Below are positions 40,948 through 48,531 of a stretch of DNA of 64,000 nucleotides, piece by piece (position 1 is the stretch's first letter; the number at the start of each line of letters is the position of its first letter). Origin of the DNA: Mogibacterium sp. (GTDB taxonomy: Bacteria; Bacillota; Clostridia; Peptostreptococcales; Anaerovoracaceae). The position numbers and the translations under genes were made by a program. Under the pieces are notes generated by a model. That model worked only from the letters and a program-made list of their open reading frames with translations. It was not told where the DNA came from and made no database searches. The stretch lies in the NCBI GenBank assembly GCA_017433975.1, contig JAFRGD010000022.1, positions 62,001 to 126,000 on the forward strand, written 5' to 3'.

Positions 40948-40953
40948 GTCTCT

Positions 40954-40981
40954 ATTATAGAAGATTGCGGCCAGATGTCAA
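40954..40981 (-). promoter_or_regulatory. Promoter of orphan RNA next to higBA
   Basis: TTGACA (40976-40981), 16 bp, TATAAT (40954-40959) on the minus strand. Confidence 0.7.
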
Positions 40982-41041
40982 CCGACCTGGAGCGGTCCCT
41001 CGTTCCTTTGACCTACTGCAGCGCGGCCGCTCTCTCGAGGC

Positions 41042-41392
41042 CTACCGCAATGCGGCCGCCCACTCCTCTTCCTTGAAGCCGACGAACACCCGGTCCCCGA
41101 CCAGCGCAATCGGCCGCTTGACCAGCAGTCCGTCCGTCGCGAGCAGCGCGAACATTTCGTCGTCGGTCATCGTTGACAGCTTGTCCTTGAGGCTCAGGCT
41201 CTTGTACAGTAGCCCGCTCGTGTTGAAAAACTTCCGCAGCGGCAGCCCGCTCTTCGCGTGCCACTCGCGCAGCTCCGCTTCTTGCGGTTGGTCGAGTTTG
41301 ATGTCCCGGTACTCGTATGGGATCCCCCGCTCCTCCAGCCACTTCTGCGCCTTGCGGCAGGTGCCGCACTTCGGATAACAAACCAGTAACAT
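41042..41392 (-). CDS. ArsC/Spx-family thioredoxin-fold protein
   Basis: The 116-residue protein begins LLVCYPKCGTCRKAQKWLEE, giving a CxxC redox motif in a thioredoxin fold as in YffB/ArsC-like and Spx proteins, and includes the later KRPIALVGDRVFVGFKEEEW with the family's K-R-P box. Likely a thiol reductase or Spx-like regulator; the basic RNA-polymerase-contact features of true Spx are not evident. AAAGGAG before the ATG at 41392 selects this start. Confidence 0.88.
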   Translation of the reverse strand: MLLVCYPKCGTCRKAQKWLEERGIPYEYRDIKLDQPQEAELREWHAKSGLPLRKFFNTSGLLYKSLSLKDKLSTMTDDEMFALLATDGLLVKRPIALVGDRVFVGFKEEEWAAALR

Positions 41393-41878
41393 GTCGCGCT
41401 CCTTTCTCTTGCTGAGATGTCGGTCTCTTGCTGCAATATCGAGGCAACGGAACCTCACCAACGGATCCTCCTGTTTGCGCACAAACGCCCTTGTTCGGAA
41501 GGCATGTGCGCAATCCGCAATCCTCGCAGCCAGTTTACTTCGTTGTTTTTCATACGTTTACGCACAAATCAAATCCGAAGGAACTGTTGTGAGTAAAAAA
41601 CGAAAAGAGGTGTCGCAGTTACATCTTCAAAGAAGCTGTTTTGTTGCTTTTGAAGAACTGACTTTCTGCCTTTTGATGTTTTTTCAACGAAAAAACAAAA
41701 TTTCTTCGCTTGCCCACCCTCCCGTTTAGCCTCTTGGAAACGATAGGGCACAATTTTTACTTACAATCTCTCTTGCGGACCTCGATTATGCGTAAAAAAG
41801 AAAAATGCTTCGTTATGACGACCTCACCGAGTGGCGTCGACCGCCACCGGCCTCACCCGGCGGCTGCGTTCCGCCCGG
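41393..41878. other. Intergenic region without recognised gene
   Basis: 486 bp between the ArsC-like gene and thpR. It holds an imperfect hairpin (CTTCAAAGAAGC with GCTTTTGAAG, about 41624-41659) and T-rich stretches. No ORF with a ribosome site, no tRNA-like fold. Confidence 0.5.
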
Positions 41879-42397
41879 TCACTCCGCTACGATGCGGCCG
41901 AGCTCGGTGTAAATCATCCCCTGCCGGCCGCGGTCGGACCGCATCAGCGAGATGTGGTTGACGGTCATGGCGGCCGCCGGCGCGCTTTGGATGACGTCGG
42001 CGACCGTGAGGTCGCGGCGACCGGACGCGTTGCGGATCAGGGTGATGTGCGGCCGGAATTTCTTGCGGTCGAACGGGATGCCGGCGTCCGCGAGTGCGCG
42101 CCGGACCTTTCGCACCACCGCAAAGAGCTGCGGGTTCTCCGCGAGCCCCGCCCACCAGAGCCGGTCGAACGCCCCGGTCTCCCCGAATGCGAGTTCAAAC
42201 GGCCGGAACCGCACGGTTTCCAAGGCTTCCAGCACCTCCTCCGGCGCCGGATACTCGCCGATGAACGCTGCCGTCAGGTGCAGGTTCTCCGGCCGCGTGT
42301 AGTTGCCCTGCACGCCGATCTCCCGCATGCGGTCCTGCATATCGAGCAACGCTTCCCGCATGTCGTCATTCAGTTGAATCGCGATAAACAGTCTCAT
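41879..42397 (-). CDS. thpR: RNA 2',3'-cyclic phosphodiesterase
   Basis: The 172-residue protein is a 2H phosphoesterase: first HxT motif NLHLTAAFIG near residue 40, second in RPHITLIRNA near residue 126, and the ThpR-type start MRLFIAIQL. It hydrolyses 2',3'-cyclic phosphates on RNA ends to 2'-phosphates. Ribosome site is weak. A 17-bp tandem repeat separates it from the next gene. Confidence 0.92.
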   Translation of the reverse strand: MRLFIAIQLNDDMREALLDMQDRMREIGVQGNYTRPENLHLTAAFIGEYPAPEEVLEALETVRFRPFELAFGETGAFDRLWWAGLAENPQLFAVVRKVRRALADAGIPFDRKKFRPHITLIRNASGRRDLTVADVIQSAPAAAMTVNHISLMRSDRGRQGMIYTELGRIVAE

Positions 42398-42425
42398 TTC
42401 GTCGGTTCGCAGCCCGTTGCGTCGG

Positions 42426-42458
42426 CCCGTCGTTCGTTAAACCCCGTCGTTCGTTACA
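42426..42458 (+). repeat. 17-bp tandem duplication
   Basis: CCCGTCGTTCGTTAAA (42426-42441) recurs as CCCGTCGTTCGTTACA (42443-42458) between two minus-strand genes. Confidence 0.7.
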
Positions 42459-42473
42459 GATTGCCCCCGTCGC

Positions 42474-43145
42474 TTACCAGATGAACGGGATCACTTTGTA
42501 GCGGACCCGTTGCTTGTATTCCTTGTAGCCCGGAAGCCCCTCCTCGAGCACCATTTCCTCGTTGCGGATGCGCTTCGCGATGATCGGGAAGTAGCAGAGC
42601 GTGATTACAAACGAAACGAGTGACCCGAGGACCAGCGGCATCGCGAGAAAAAGAAACAGGGTCGTCATGTACATCGGATGGCGGACGACGCCATAGAGGC
42701 CGGTGTCGATGACCTTCTGCCCCTCCTGCACCTCGATGGTCCGGGACAGGTAAGCGTTCTCTCGGAGGACCTCCGCGTACAGCGCGTAAGCGGCCAGAAA
42801 GACCACCGCCGCCGCGTAGGACACCCACGCCGGCAGGACAGCCCACTGGAAGCGCCAGTTCAGCCCCGCATAGATAAAGGCCGCGAGGAACATGATCCCG
42901 CTCAGCAGGATCACGACCTTTTGCTCGTCCTGCTCTTCATCGGCACTTAGGCGTTTGCGGAGCAGGTCCGGGCTTTTTTTCATCATGATCAGGCCGGCGA
43001 TGAACATCGGGACGAAGAGGATCCCGATCAGCAGCCAGCCCTGCCAGTATTTGAACGAGCCCGCCGGCAGGAAGATCAGCGCCCCGACCAGCAGCAGCCC
43101 AAACGTGAATTTTGTCATCCCTTGTGCAAACAGTTTCTTGTCCAT
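42474..43145 (-). CDS. Isoprenylcysteine carboxyl methyltransferase-like membrane protein
   Basis: The 223-residue membrane protein has five to six hydrophobic segments and the C-terminal ICMT/PEMT signature: DTGLYGVVRHPMYM (RHPxY), then IRNEEMVLEEGLPGYKEYKQ (EExxLxxxFPGYxxY-like). It likely methylates lipids or other small molecules with S-adenosylmethionine; in bacteria the substrates are mostly unknown. GAGGAG before the ATG at 43145 chooses this start over a longer GC-rich frame without a ribosome site. Confidence 0.85.
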   Translation of the reverse strand: MDKKLFAQGMTKFTFGLLLVGALIFLPAGSFKYWQGWLLIGILFVPMFIAGLIMMKKSPDLLRKRLSADEEQDEQKVVILLSGIMFLAAFIYAGLNWRFQWAVLPAWVSYAAAVVFLAAYALYAEVLRENAYLSRTIEVQEGQKVIDTGLYGVVRHPMYMTTLFLFLAMPLVLGSLVSFVITLCYFPIIAKRIRNEEMVLEEGLPGYKEYKQRVRYKVIPFIW

Positions 43146-43170
43146 GGTACTCCTCGATGGCAGCGCGGCG

Positions 43171-43206
43171 CGCGTCGTAACAGGCCGCGTCGTAACAGGC
43201 CGCGTC
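43171..43206 (+). repeat. 15-bp tandem duplication
   Basis: CGCGTCGTAACAGGC repeated at 43171 and 43186, with a partial third copy, touching the 3' end of the kinase-HD gene. Confidence 0.75.
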
Positions 43207-44122
43207 ACTCCGTCGGCCGTTTGGCGCCGACGTCCGCGCGGTGGAACCGTTCCAGGTCGTCGATCATCTCCGGCCCGAAGTCGCGCAGGTCTGCGGCGCG
43301 GGTCCGCTCGCTCCCCCAATAGTTCGGCCGCATGTGATAGTTGATGATCGCCGCGACGCGCAGCGTCCGCTCGTCGACCGGCCGCGTCGTCAGATACCAG
43401 TACGCGCCGTAGTTCTCGTGGCCGTAGTAGTGCGCGATGGTCGGGTCCTTCCCCGGCCGGGTATCAAAGGTCTTGGTAAAAGCCTTTCCGACGTCGTGGA
43501 AGCGCGCGGCCTCGGCCAGCACCGCCAGCCGCTCCGGGTCCTTTTCCGCAAGATCTACATTCTGCGAGAGGATCATCACCTCGGCCCGGCGCACGTGCTC
43601 CGCGCAGGTGAACGCGTGGTGCAGGTTCTCCTGGTCGAAGTCGAGGTCCACCCGGTCGTCGCCGATGCCGGACTGAACGGTCATGATCCGGTCGAACTCG
43701 TAGTACGTCGTCGGGATGTTGAAGTCGCGGATCATCTTGTCGATGACGTAGTCCGGCACGCGGGTCCTGCCCTTGCGGCCCCGGTTCCGCCGCTTGCACT
43801 CCTCGATCGGTGCGAGGATCAAAACCGCGATCCGCTCGGCCCCCAGCCCGCGCACGGTGTCCAGGATGTCCCGGCGCAGTTTGCGCGAGAGGTTGGTCGC
43901 GTCGTAAATCACGCTCTCCCCGGCCTCGAGCGACGCGACGGTGCGTTTTTTCATCACGTCCCAGACCGTCTCCCCCTCGATCCGCTCCCGCCGGATCGCG
44001 TCCGAAGAGTGCACCGCACAGCCGTGTTCCGCCGCAAAGGTCTTGGTCCAGGTGGACTTGCCCGACCCGGGCAGCCCGACCGTCATATAGAATATAGCTT
44101 TTGTCTTCCGTTGCTTGTCCAT
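43205..44122 (-). CDS. Polynucleotide-kinase-like P-loop domain fused to HD domain
   Basis: The 305-residue protein starts with a zeta-toxin/PNK-type kinase domain: MTVGLPGSGKSTWTKTFA (Walker A), SSDAIRRERI, VIYDATNLSRKLRRD (lid and base features). Residues about 165-290 form an HD phosphohydrolase: HHAFTCAEHV, EAARFHDVGKAFTK, YYGHENYGAYW, INYHMRPN. This pairing resembles phage- and bacteria-encoded RNA-repair or nucleotide enzymes that phosphorylate and dephosphorylate ends. The role is inferred. The ribosome site is weak (AGGCGG, ten bases away). Confidence 0.85.
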   Translation of the reverse strand: MDKQRKTKAIFYMTVGLPGSGKSTWTKTFAAEHGCAVHSSDAIRRERIEGETVWDVMKKRTVASLEAGESVIYDATNLSRKLRRDILDTVRGLGAERIAVLILAPIEECKRRNRGRKGRTRVPDYVIDKMIRDFNIPTTYYEFDRIMTVQSGIGDDRVDLDFDQENLHHAFTCAEHVRRAEVMILSQNVDLAEKDPERLAVLAEAARFHDVGKAFTKTFDTRPGKDPTIAHYYGHENYGAYWYLTTRPVDERTLRVAAIINYHMRPNYWGSERTRAADLRDFGPEMIDDLERFHRADVGAKRPTE

Positions 44123-44189
44123 TTATATAATCCGCCTGTAGCGTTCGTTATCAATAGTATACCACATCCCGCGGCCGCTGTGGCGGAAA

Positions 44190-44798
44190 TTACCGCGCCA
44201 CCCGCGTGACCGCAAGCGACAGCCCCGCGATCAGCAGGACCAGCGCGACCATCCAGAGGACCGTGGCGCGCCTGCTCTGGTTGTGCACGCGGAGGAACGG
44301 GTACGGCCCGTCGAACCGCTGCTTCCAGTTCATGTAGAGCATCGTGAACCCGTAGCCCATCGTCACGACGACCGGCAACCACACCGCCGCGGCGTGCGGC
44401 TCCCAGAGCACGTACGACGCCACCGAAATGACCGGGCAGAGCGTGTGGTGGTACAGCCCGTTCCCGGAAAGCATTAGCCGGTGGAAGCCGCCGCCCATCG
44501 GGACGAGCACGCAGAGCGTAATCAGGAACGTCATGATAAGCATGCAGGTGCTGAGGTAGCGGAGCGATGCCGCAAAGCCTTGCAGCGACTGGCCTGCAGC
44601 CCCCGCAGCCTCTCGCGGCATAACCGCCGCGGACGCCAGGAACAGGACCGACGAAGCCGCCGTGATCAGGTTCGAGATCTGCGTGTAGTACGCGAAGATC
44701 GTTTTGCCGCGCTCGGAGATGCTGACGCGGAAGCCGAAAATCTCCAGTATGATGACCGCCGCGTTCGCGATCATCGCGAATCCGGTATTCGTAAGCAT
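44190..44798 (-). CDS. Polytopic membrane protein (Pr6Pr-like)
   Basis: The 202-residue protein has six hydrophobic segments, with YYTQISNLITAASSVLFLAS, LRYLSTCMLIMTFLITLCVL, and GNGLYHHTLCPVISVASYVL. The pattern recalls the Pr6Pr/FAR-17a-type membrane families, but I am not certain. Function unknown. AGGGGG six bases before the ATG at 44798 fixes the start; a promoter lies 38 bp upstream. Confidence 0.65.
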   Translation of the reverse strand: MLTNTGFAMIANAAVIILEIFGFRVSISERGKTIFAYYTQISNLITAASSVLFLASAAVMPREAAGAAGQSLQGFAASLRYLSTCMLIMTFLITLCVLVPMGGGFHRLMLSGNGLYHHTLCPVISVASYVLWEPHAAAVWLPVVVTMGYGFTMLYMNWKQRFDGPYPFLRVHNQSRRATVLWMVALVLLIAGLSLAVTRVAR

Positions 44799-44835
44799 CG
44801 CGCGCCCCCTTTCCGACAGTTTTCGATTAACGCTT

Positions 44836-44864
44836 ATTATACCACTTGTAAAATGATCAAACAA
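44836..44864 (-). promoter_or_regulatory. Promoter of membrane protein gene
   Basis: TTGTTT (44859-44864), 17 bp, TATAAT (44836-44841) on the minus strand, beginning just past the tsf terminator. Confidence 0.6.
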
Positions 44865-44873
44865 CAAACCGCA

Positions 44874-44908
44874 CACAAAAGCCCCGGTGCACTTATCGTG
44901 CCGGGGCT
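44874..44908 (-). terminator. Terminator of rpsB-tsf operon
   Basis: AGCCCCGG/CCGGGGCT stem with an inner CAC/GTG pair; the minus strand continues TTTTGTG. Confidence 0.85.
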
Positions 44909-44959
44909 CCGGTGCATTGTTCGGTTGTCATGTCAGCGCGGCAGTTGCCGCGTGCCCGA

Positions 44960-46051
44960 TTACGCCTTCGCGATCTGCGCGGCGACCTCGGCTGCGAAGT
45001 CTTCCTGCTTCTTTTCGATGCCTTCGCCGACCTCGAAACGGATGACCTTGGTCAGTGCCAGACCCTTGTCAACAGAGGCCAGGTACTGCGCAACCGTCTG
45101 CTTGCCGTCTTCCGCTCTGACGTACGTCTGATCCATCAGGCAGATCTCCTTGAGTTCCTTGGAGACGCGGCCCTGAACCAGGCCCTTGAAGATCTTGTTT
45201 TCGGAGATCTCCATCTTGGCGGCGATCGCAAGACCGGCCAGTCTTGTCTTAGCCTCTTCCGAGAGGAAGTTCGGCAGATAGTTGAAGTTGAAGCCTTTGT
45301 CCGCTCTCTTCTCAGCCAGAATGGCGGTATCTTCCTCACTCCATACGCCGGCAACCTTGTCAAGCAGGCCGTTCAGAATCGGTCTTGGAAGCGAGAACGG
45401 GTCGTTCAGCGCGCTCTCGAGCGTGACCTTCTCGAGGTTGGCCAGCTCCGCTTCGGAGATGTCGCTTCTGCTCACGTACTGAGGGTTCATCGCCGCAACC
45501 TGCATCGCGATGTTCTTGAGCGCCGCCTTGTTGGCGTCGTTGTTCTCACCGTTCGCAGCGATGATGACGCCGATGTTTCCGCCGCCGTGGATGTAAGTCG
45601 CCATGACTTCACCGGCAGCCTTGTCGATTCTTCTGACGGACATGTTCTCACCGATCTTTGCGATCAGCGCGGTCAGAGTATCTCCAACGGTCGAGTCACC
45701 ATAAGCCATCGCCTTGAAGGCTTCGATGTCGGTGCTCTCCGCCTCAAGCGCCAGCTTTGCGAGACCCTCTACGAAGCCGATAAACGTTTCGTTCTTGGCG
45801 ACGAAGTCGGTCTCCGAATTCACCTCGACGATCGCAGCAGCCTTGCCGTCTTCGGAGACAGCGGTTCTGACCAGACCCATGGCGGCGATTCTGCCGGCCT
45901 TCTTGGCAACCTTGGCCTGACCTTTTTCTTTCAGAATCTCGATCGCCTTATCCATGTCGCCGTCCGCCTCGACGAGAGCCTTTTTGCAATCCATCATGCC
46001 GGAGCCTGTGCGCTCGCGGAGTTCCTTAACCAGTGCAGCTGTAACAGCCAT
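44960..46051 (-). CDS. tsf: Elongation factor Ts
   Basis: EF-Ts recharges EF-Tu by exchanging GDP for GTP. The N-terminal UBA-like part (ALVKELRERTGSGMMDCKKA) and the core SETDFVAKNETF motif are intact. The protein is 363 residues, about 50-60 longer than typical clostridial EF-Ts. Extra sequence lies in the second half of the core (residues about 235-295: PILNGLLDKVAGVWSEEDTA, GFNFNYLPNFLSEEAKTRLA), before VQGRVSKELKEICLMDQTYV, which is conserved. AAGGAGG precedes the ATG at 46051. Downstream of rpsB by 73 bp, the classic operon. Confidence 0.97.
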   Translation of the reverse strand: MAVTAALVKELRERTGSGMMDCKKALVEADGDMDKAIEILKEKGQAKVAKKAGRIAAMGLVRTAVSEDGKAAAIVEVNSETDFVAKNETFIGFVEGLAKLALEAESTDIEAFKAMAYGDSTVGDTLTALIAKIGENMSVRRIDKAAGEVMATYIHGGGNIGVIIAANGENNDANKAALKNIAMQVAAMNPQYVSRSDISEAELANLEKVTLESALNDPFSLPRPILNGLLDKVAGVWSEEDTAILAEKRADKGFNFNYLPNFLSEEAKTRLAGLAIAAKMEISENKIFKGLVQGRVSKELKEICLMDQTYVRAEDGKQTVAQYLASVDKGLALTKVIRFEVGEGIEKKQEDFAAEVAAQIAKA

Positions 46052-46124
46052 AACTTGTTTCCTCCTTAACTCCAGAACAGTTCCGTTCGAGCCGGAACGC
46101 GGTCCGAACGGCGCGGTAACGATA

Positions 46125-46889
46125 TTAGTTTTCCTCGACCTCAGCCTCGGCTTCTTCTTCCTCGACAGGAGCCTCTGCCGGTGTCTCCTCAGCCGGTGCA
46201 AAGCTCTCGCCCTGCTTGGCCTCGATGATGGCGTCCGCCATGCAGGAAGTGATCAGCTTGACCGCTCTGATGGCGTCGTCGTTGGCAGGAATGACGTAGT
46301 CAACGTCGTCCGGGTCGCAGTTGGTGTCGACGATGCCGACGACCGGGATGCCCAGGATGCGCGCTTCTTTGACCGCGATCTTTTCTTTCTTTGGGTCGAC
46401 GACGAAGACTGCCGCTGGCATGCCCTTCATTTCCTTGATGCCGCCGAGGAACTTCTCGAGTTTTTCCTTCTCGCCCATGATCTTGAGGGCTTCCTTCTTG
46501 GCGTACTTGTTGATCGTACCATCAGCGATCATCTGCTCGATCTCGTTGAGTCTCTCGATTCTCTTGCTGATCGTCTTGTAGTTGGTGAGCATGCCGCCCA
46601 GCCATCTCTCGTTGACGTAGAACATTCCGCAGCGCAGCGCCTCGTCCTTGATGGCGGCCTGAGCTTGCTTCTTAGTTCCGACGAAGAGAACCGGTCTGCC
46701 GGTCGCGCCGACTTCTCTCATGAAGTCATAAGCGTCGTCGATCATTCCGATGGTCTTGGAGAGGTCGATGATATAAATACCATTTCTCTCGGTGAAGATG
46801 TACGGAGCCATCTTTGGGTTCCATCTCCGGGTCTGGTGGCCAAAGTGTACACCGGCCTCCAGGAGCTGTTTCATAGAAACTACTGACAT
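46125..46889 (-). CDS. rpsB: 30S ribosomal protein S2
   Basis: The 254-residue protein shows the S2 signature throughout: [20 protein letters not shown] at the start, then [33 protein letters not shown] and [20 protein letters not shown]. It ends with an acidic Glu/Ala/Pro tail common in Firmicutes. GGAGG precedes the ATG. It is first in the rpsB-tsf operon, preceded by a ~165-nt structured leader. Confidence 0.98.
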   Translation of the reverse strand: MSVVSMKQLLEAGVHFGHQTRRWNPKMAPYIFTERNGIYIIDLSKTIGMIDDAYDFMREVGATGRPVLFVGTKKQAQAAIKDEALRCGMFYVNERWLGGMLTNYKTISKRIERLNEIEQMIADGTINKYAKKEALKIMGEKEKLEKFLGGIKEMKGMPAAVFVVDPKKEKIAVKEARILGIPVVGIVDTNCDPDDVDYVIPANDDAIRAVKLITSCMADAIIEAKQGESFAPAEETPAEAPVEEEEAEAEVEEN

Positions 46890-47056
46890 TTTGAATACCT
46901 CCGGTTTTCATGCTTCCACCGCGGTCATCATGCCGTTCAACCTCTGGCTAACGCATTGCGTCATGCGCGCCTCGTACGCGAGGCACCCGGGCAATCGCGG
47001 TGTGTAAGATAGTAATAAATGCTGCGTGCGCACTATAAAAGAGCGTGCGAACACGC
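46890..47056 (-). other. rpsB 5' leader with hairpins
   Basis: The transcript from the promoter at 47063-47091 begins with GAGCGTG-TTCG-CACGCTC (47041-47058) followed by TTTTATAG, a UUCG-capped stem with a short T run. It then contains GCCTCG-CGTA-CGAGGC (about 46970-46985). Such structures may stabilise the 5' end or allow S2 autoregulation or attenuation. Confidence 0.55.
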
Positions 47057-47062
47057 TCAATT

Positions 47063-47091
47063 ATTATATGCAAAGAATTCAGTAATTGCAA
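47063..47091 (-). promoter_or_regulatory. Promoter of rpsB-tsf
   Basis: TTGCAA (47086-47091), 17 bp, TATAAT (47063-47068) on the minus strand. Confidence 0.7.
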
Positions 47092-47124
47092 GCACTTTTT
47101 CGCATGTTTTCGCAGAATCGCGGT

Positions 47125-47322
47125 GCGGGGGCGGGCCGGACTGTGCGTCGCAGTGCAATGCTCCGTCACTGGGAATTCCAGCCTCGTCGGCCTTGCCTCT
47201 TCGGGAACGACCCTCGGCTCATCGCTCGGGAATCGTTCCTGCGAATCGCCTGCGGCCTTCTCTGGGAATTCCGGCAGCTCCTACGCAAGTGCCCTGCACC
47301 GCACAGTCCGGCCCGCCCCCGC
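47125..47322. repeat. Long imperfect inverted repeat IR1 (~198 bp hairpin)
   Basis: The outer arms (47125-47147 and 47300-47322) are perfectly complementary over 23 bp, starting GCGGGGGCGGGCCGGACTGT. Inner blocks also pair in register: GGAATTCC on both sides, GGCC, and GGAACGA with TCGTTCC, up to a tip near 47220. So the whole segment can fold into one long hairpin. No ORF with a ribosome site, no T tract. Confidence 0.75.
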
Positions 47323-47456
47323 AATCCGATCCTAGCTGCATTCTCCCACCCTGCGGCACGCGGCCATGCGGGAATGTGATTTGTAATTGCATCAGAAGTT
47401 GACCGCTGCGAACGCGTCGTTTGTCGCGTTGTGCAACTGTTACTGGAAGCGGCTCA

Positions 47457-47633
47457 GCGGCGGTCCGGTGCGGAACACTCCGCAGGAGCAGCTGCAATCA
47501 TCGGCGAAATCAAAAGAAGAACTCCGATGGAGTTGACGCACGCGCCGCAAGGCGCTCTGCGTAACTCCCGGAGTTCCTTTTGATAAGCCGTTATGATTGC
47601 CTGCGACGAGGACGTTCCGAACCGGACCGCCGC
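47457..47633. repeat. Long imperfect inverted repeat IR2 (~177 bp hairpin)
   Basis: The outer arms (47457-47476 and 47614-47633) match in 19 of 20 positions, starting GCGGCGGTCCGGT. Inner blocks continue in register: GCAATCAT/ATGATTGC, ATCAAAAG/CTTTTGAT, AACTCC/GGAGTT, GGAGTT/AACTCC and CGCC-GCAA-GGCG at the tip. It ends 40 bp past the stop of the amino-acid binding protein gene. Rest of 47323-47456 shows nothing recognisable. Confidence 0.75.
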
Positions 47634-47673
47634 AGGGGCTGCCTCTGGTCAACAGATGTCACAAACCGTTACA

Positions 47674-48483
47674 TCAGTGCTCGATGCCGACGATGCCCCA
47701 CTTCTCGCAGAGCGCGTCGTACGTTCCGTTGGCCATGACGTTCTTGAGGCCCGCGTTGATCTTCTCGCGGAGCTCGTCGTTCCCCTCCGCGACCGCCATC
47801 GCGAAGTAGCAGTGGCTGCCGACGTACGGCTCGCCGACGAACATCAGCTCGTCGCCCGTCTTGTCGATGAAGCCCTGGCCGATCGGCTTGTCGATGAGGA
47901 CGGCGTCCACGTCACCGTTCTGGAGTTGCTGGATGCACAGGTTGGTCTGGTTCAGCAGGACGACATCCGCGACCAGGCCGTCTTCCTTCATCTGCATCGC
48001 CTCGTCCGCGCACTCGGTTCCCATCTGGGCCGCGATCTTGTAGCCGCACCCTTCGGTGAAGCTCTCAAAGCCCGTGATCTCGGTGTTGTCCGACTTGACC
48101 AGCAGGTTGTTGCTGGATTCGTAGTACGGATCGCAGAAGTCGACGACCAGCTCGCGCTCCTCCGTGACGGTCATGCAGGCATTGACGATGTCGCCGTTCC
48201 CCGCCTCGAGCGCCGGAATCAGCGCGTCGAACTCGATCGTCATGACCTCGATGTTGAAGCCCTGGTCCTCCGCAATCGCCTGGAGCAGCTCGATGTCGAA
48301 GCCGATGACGTTCCCGTCGTCGTCCGTCATGTCAAACGGCGGCGCGGTCGGCTCGGTTACTACAACATACGTCGGAATCTCTGCCTCTCCACCGTCGTCT
48401 CCGCCGCCCGAACTGCAAGCGGTCACGCACGCCATCACGATCAGCAGCGCTGCCATCAGCAGGCTCAGATATTTCTTTTTCAT
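47674..48483 (-). CDS. Amino-acid ABC transporter substrate-binding lipoprotein
   Basis: The 269-residue protein has a lipoprotein signal (MKKKYLSLLMAALLIVMACV, then TACSS) and the family-3 solute-binding fold: TEPTAPPFDMTDDDGNVIGF, then DIELLQAIAEDQGFNIEV, with the usual NACMTVTEERELVVDFCDPY hinge region and a C-terminal ALCEKWGI. It should capture polar amino acids outside the membrane. No permease or ATPase gene is adjacent, so it is an orphan receptor here. GGGGAGG precedes the ATG. The KamA-like gene is 48 bp upstream. Confidence 0.9.
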   Translation of the reverse strand: MKKKYLSLLMAALLIVMACVTACSSGGGDDGGEAEIPTYVVVTEPTAPPFDMTDDDGNVIGFDIELLQAIAEDQGFNIEVMTIEFDALIPALEAGNGDIVNACMTVTEERELVVDFCDPYYESSNNLLVKSDNTEITGFESFTEGCGYKIAAQMGTECADEAMQMKEDGLVADVVLLNQTNLCIQQLQNGDVDAVLIDKPIGQGFIDKTGDELMFVGEPYVGSHCYFAMAVAEGNDELREKINAGLKNVMANGTYDALCEKWGIVGIEH

Positions 48484-48531
48484 CCCTGGTTCCTCCCCTT
48501 TTTTATAACACTTTGATAACTTGACGGTTGA

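Noticed and set aside
41391..41729. 112-codon plus-strand ORF in the gap before thpR
   Set aside because: Starts antisense within the ArsC-like gene, has no ribosome site and no recognisable sequence pattern.
47125..47633. Retron or CRISPR-like element
   Set aside because: No reverse transcriptase, no regularly spaced repeats with unique spacers; only long inverted repeats are present.
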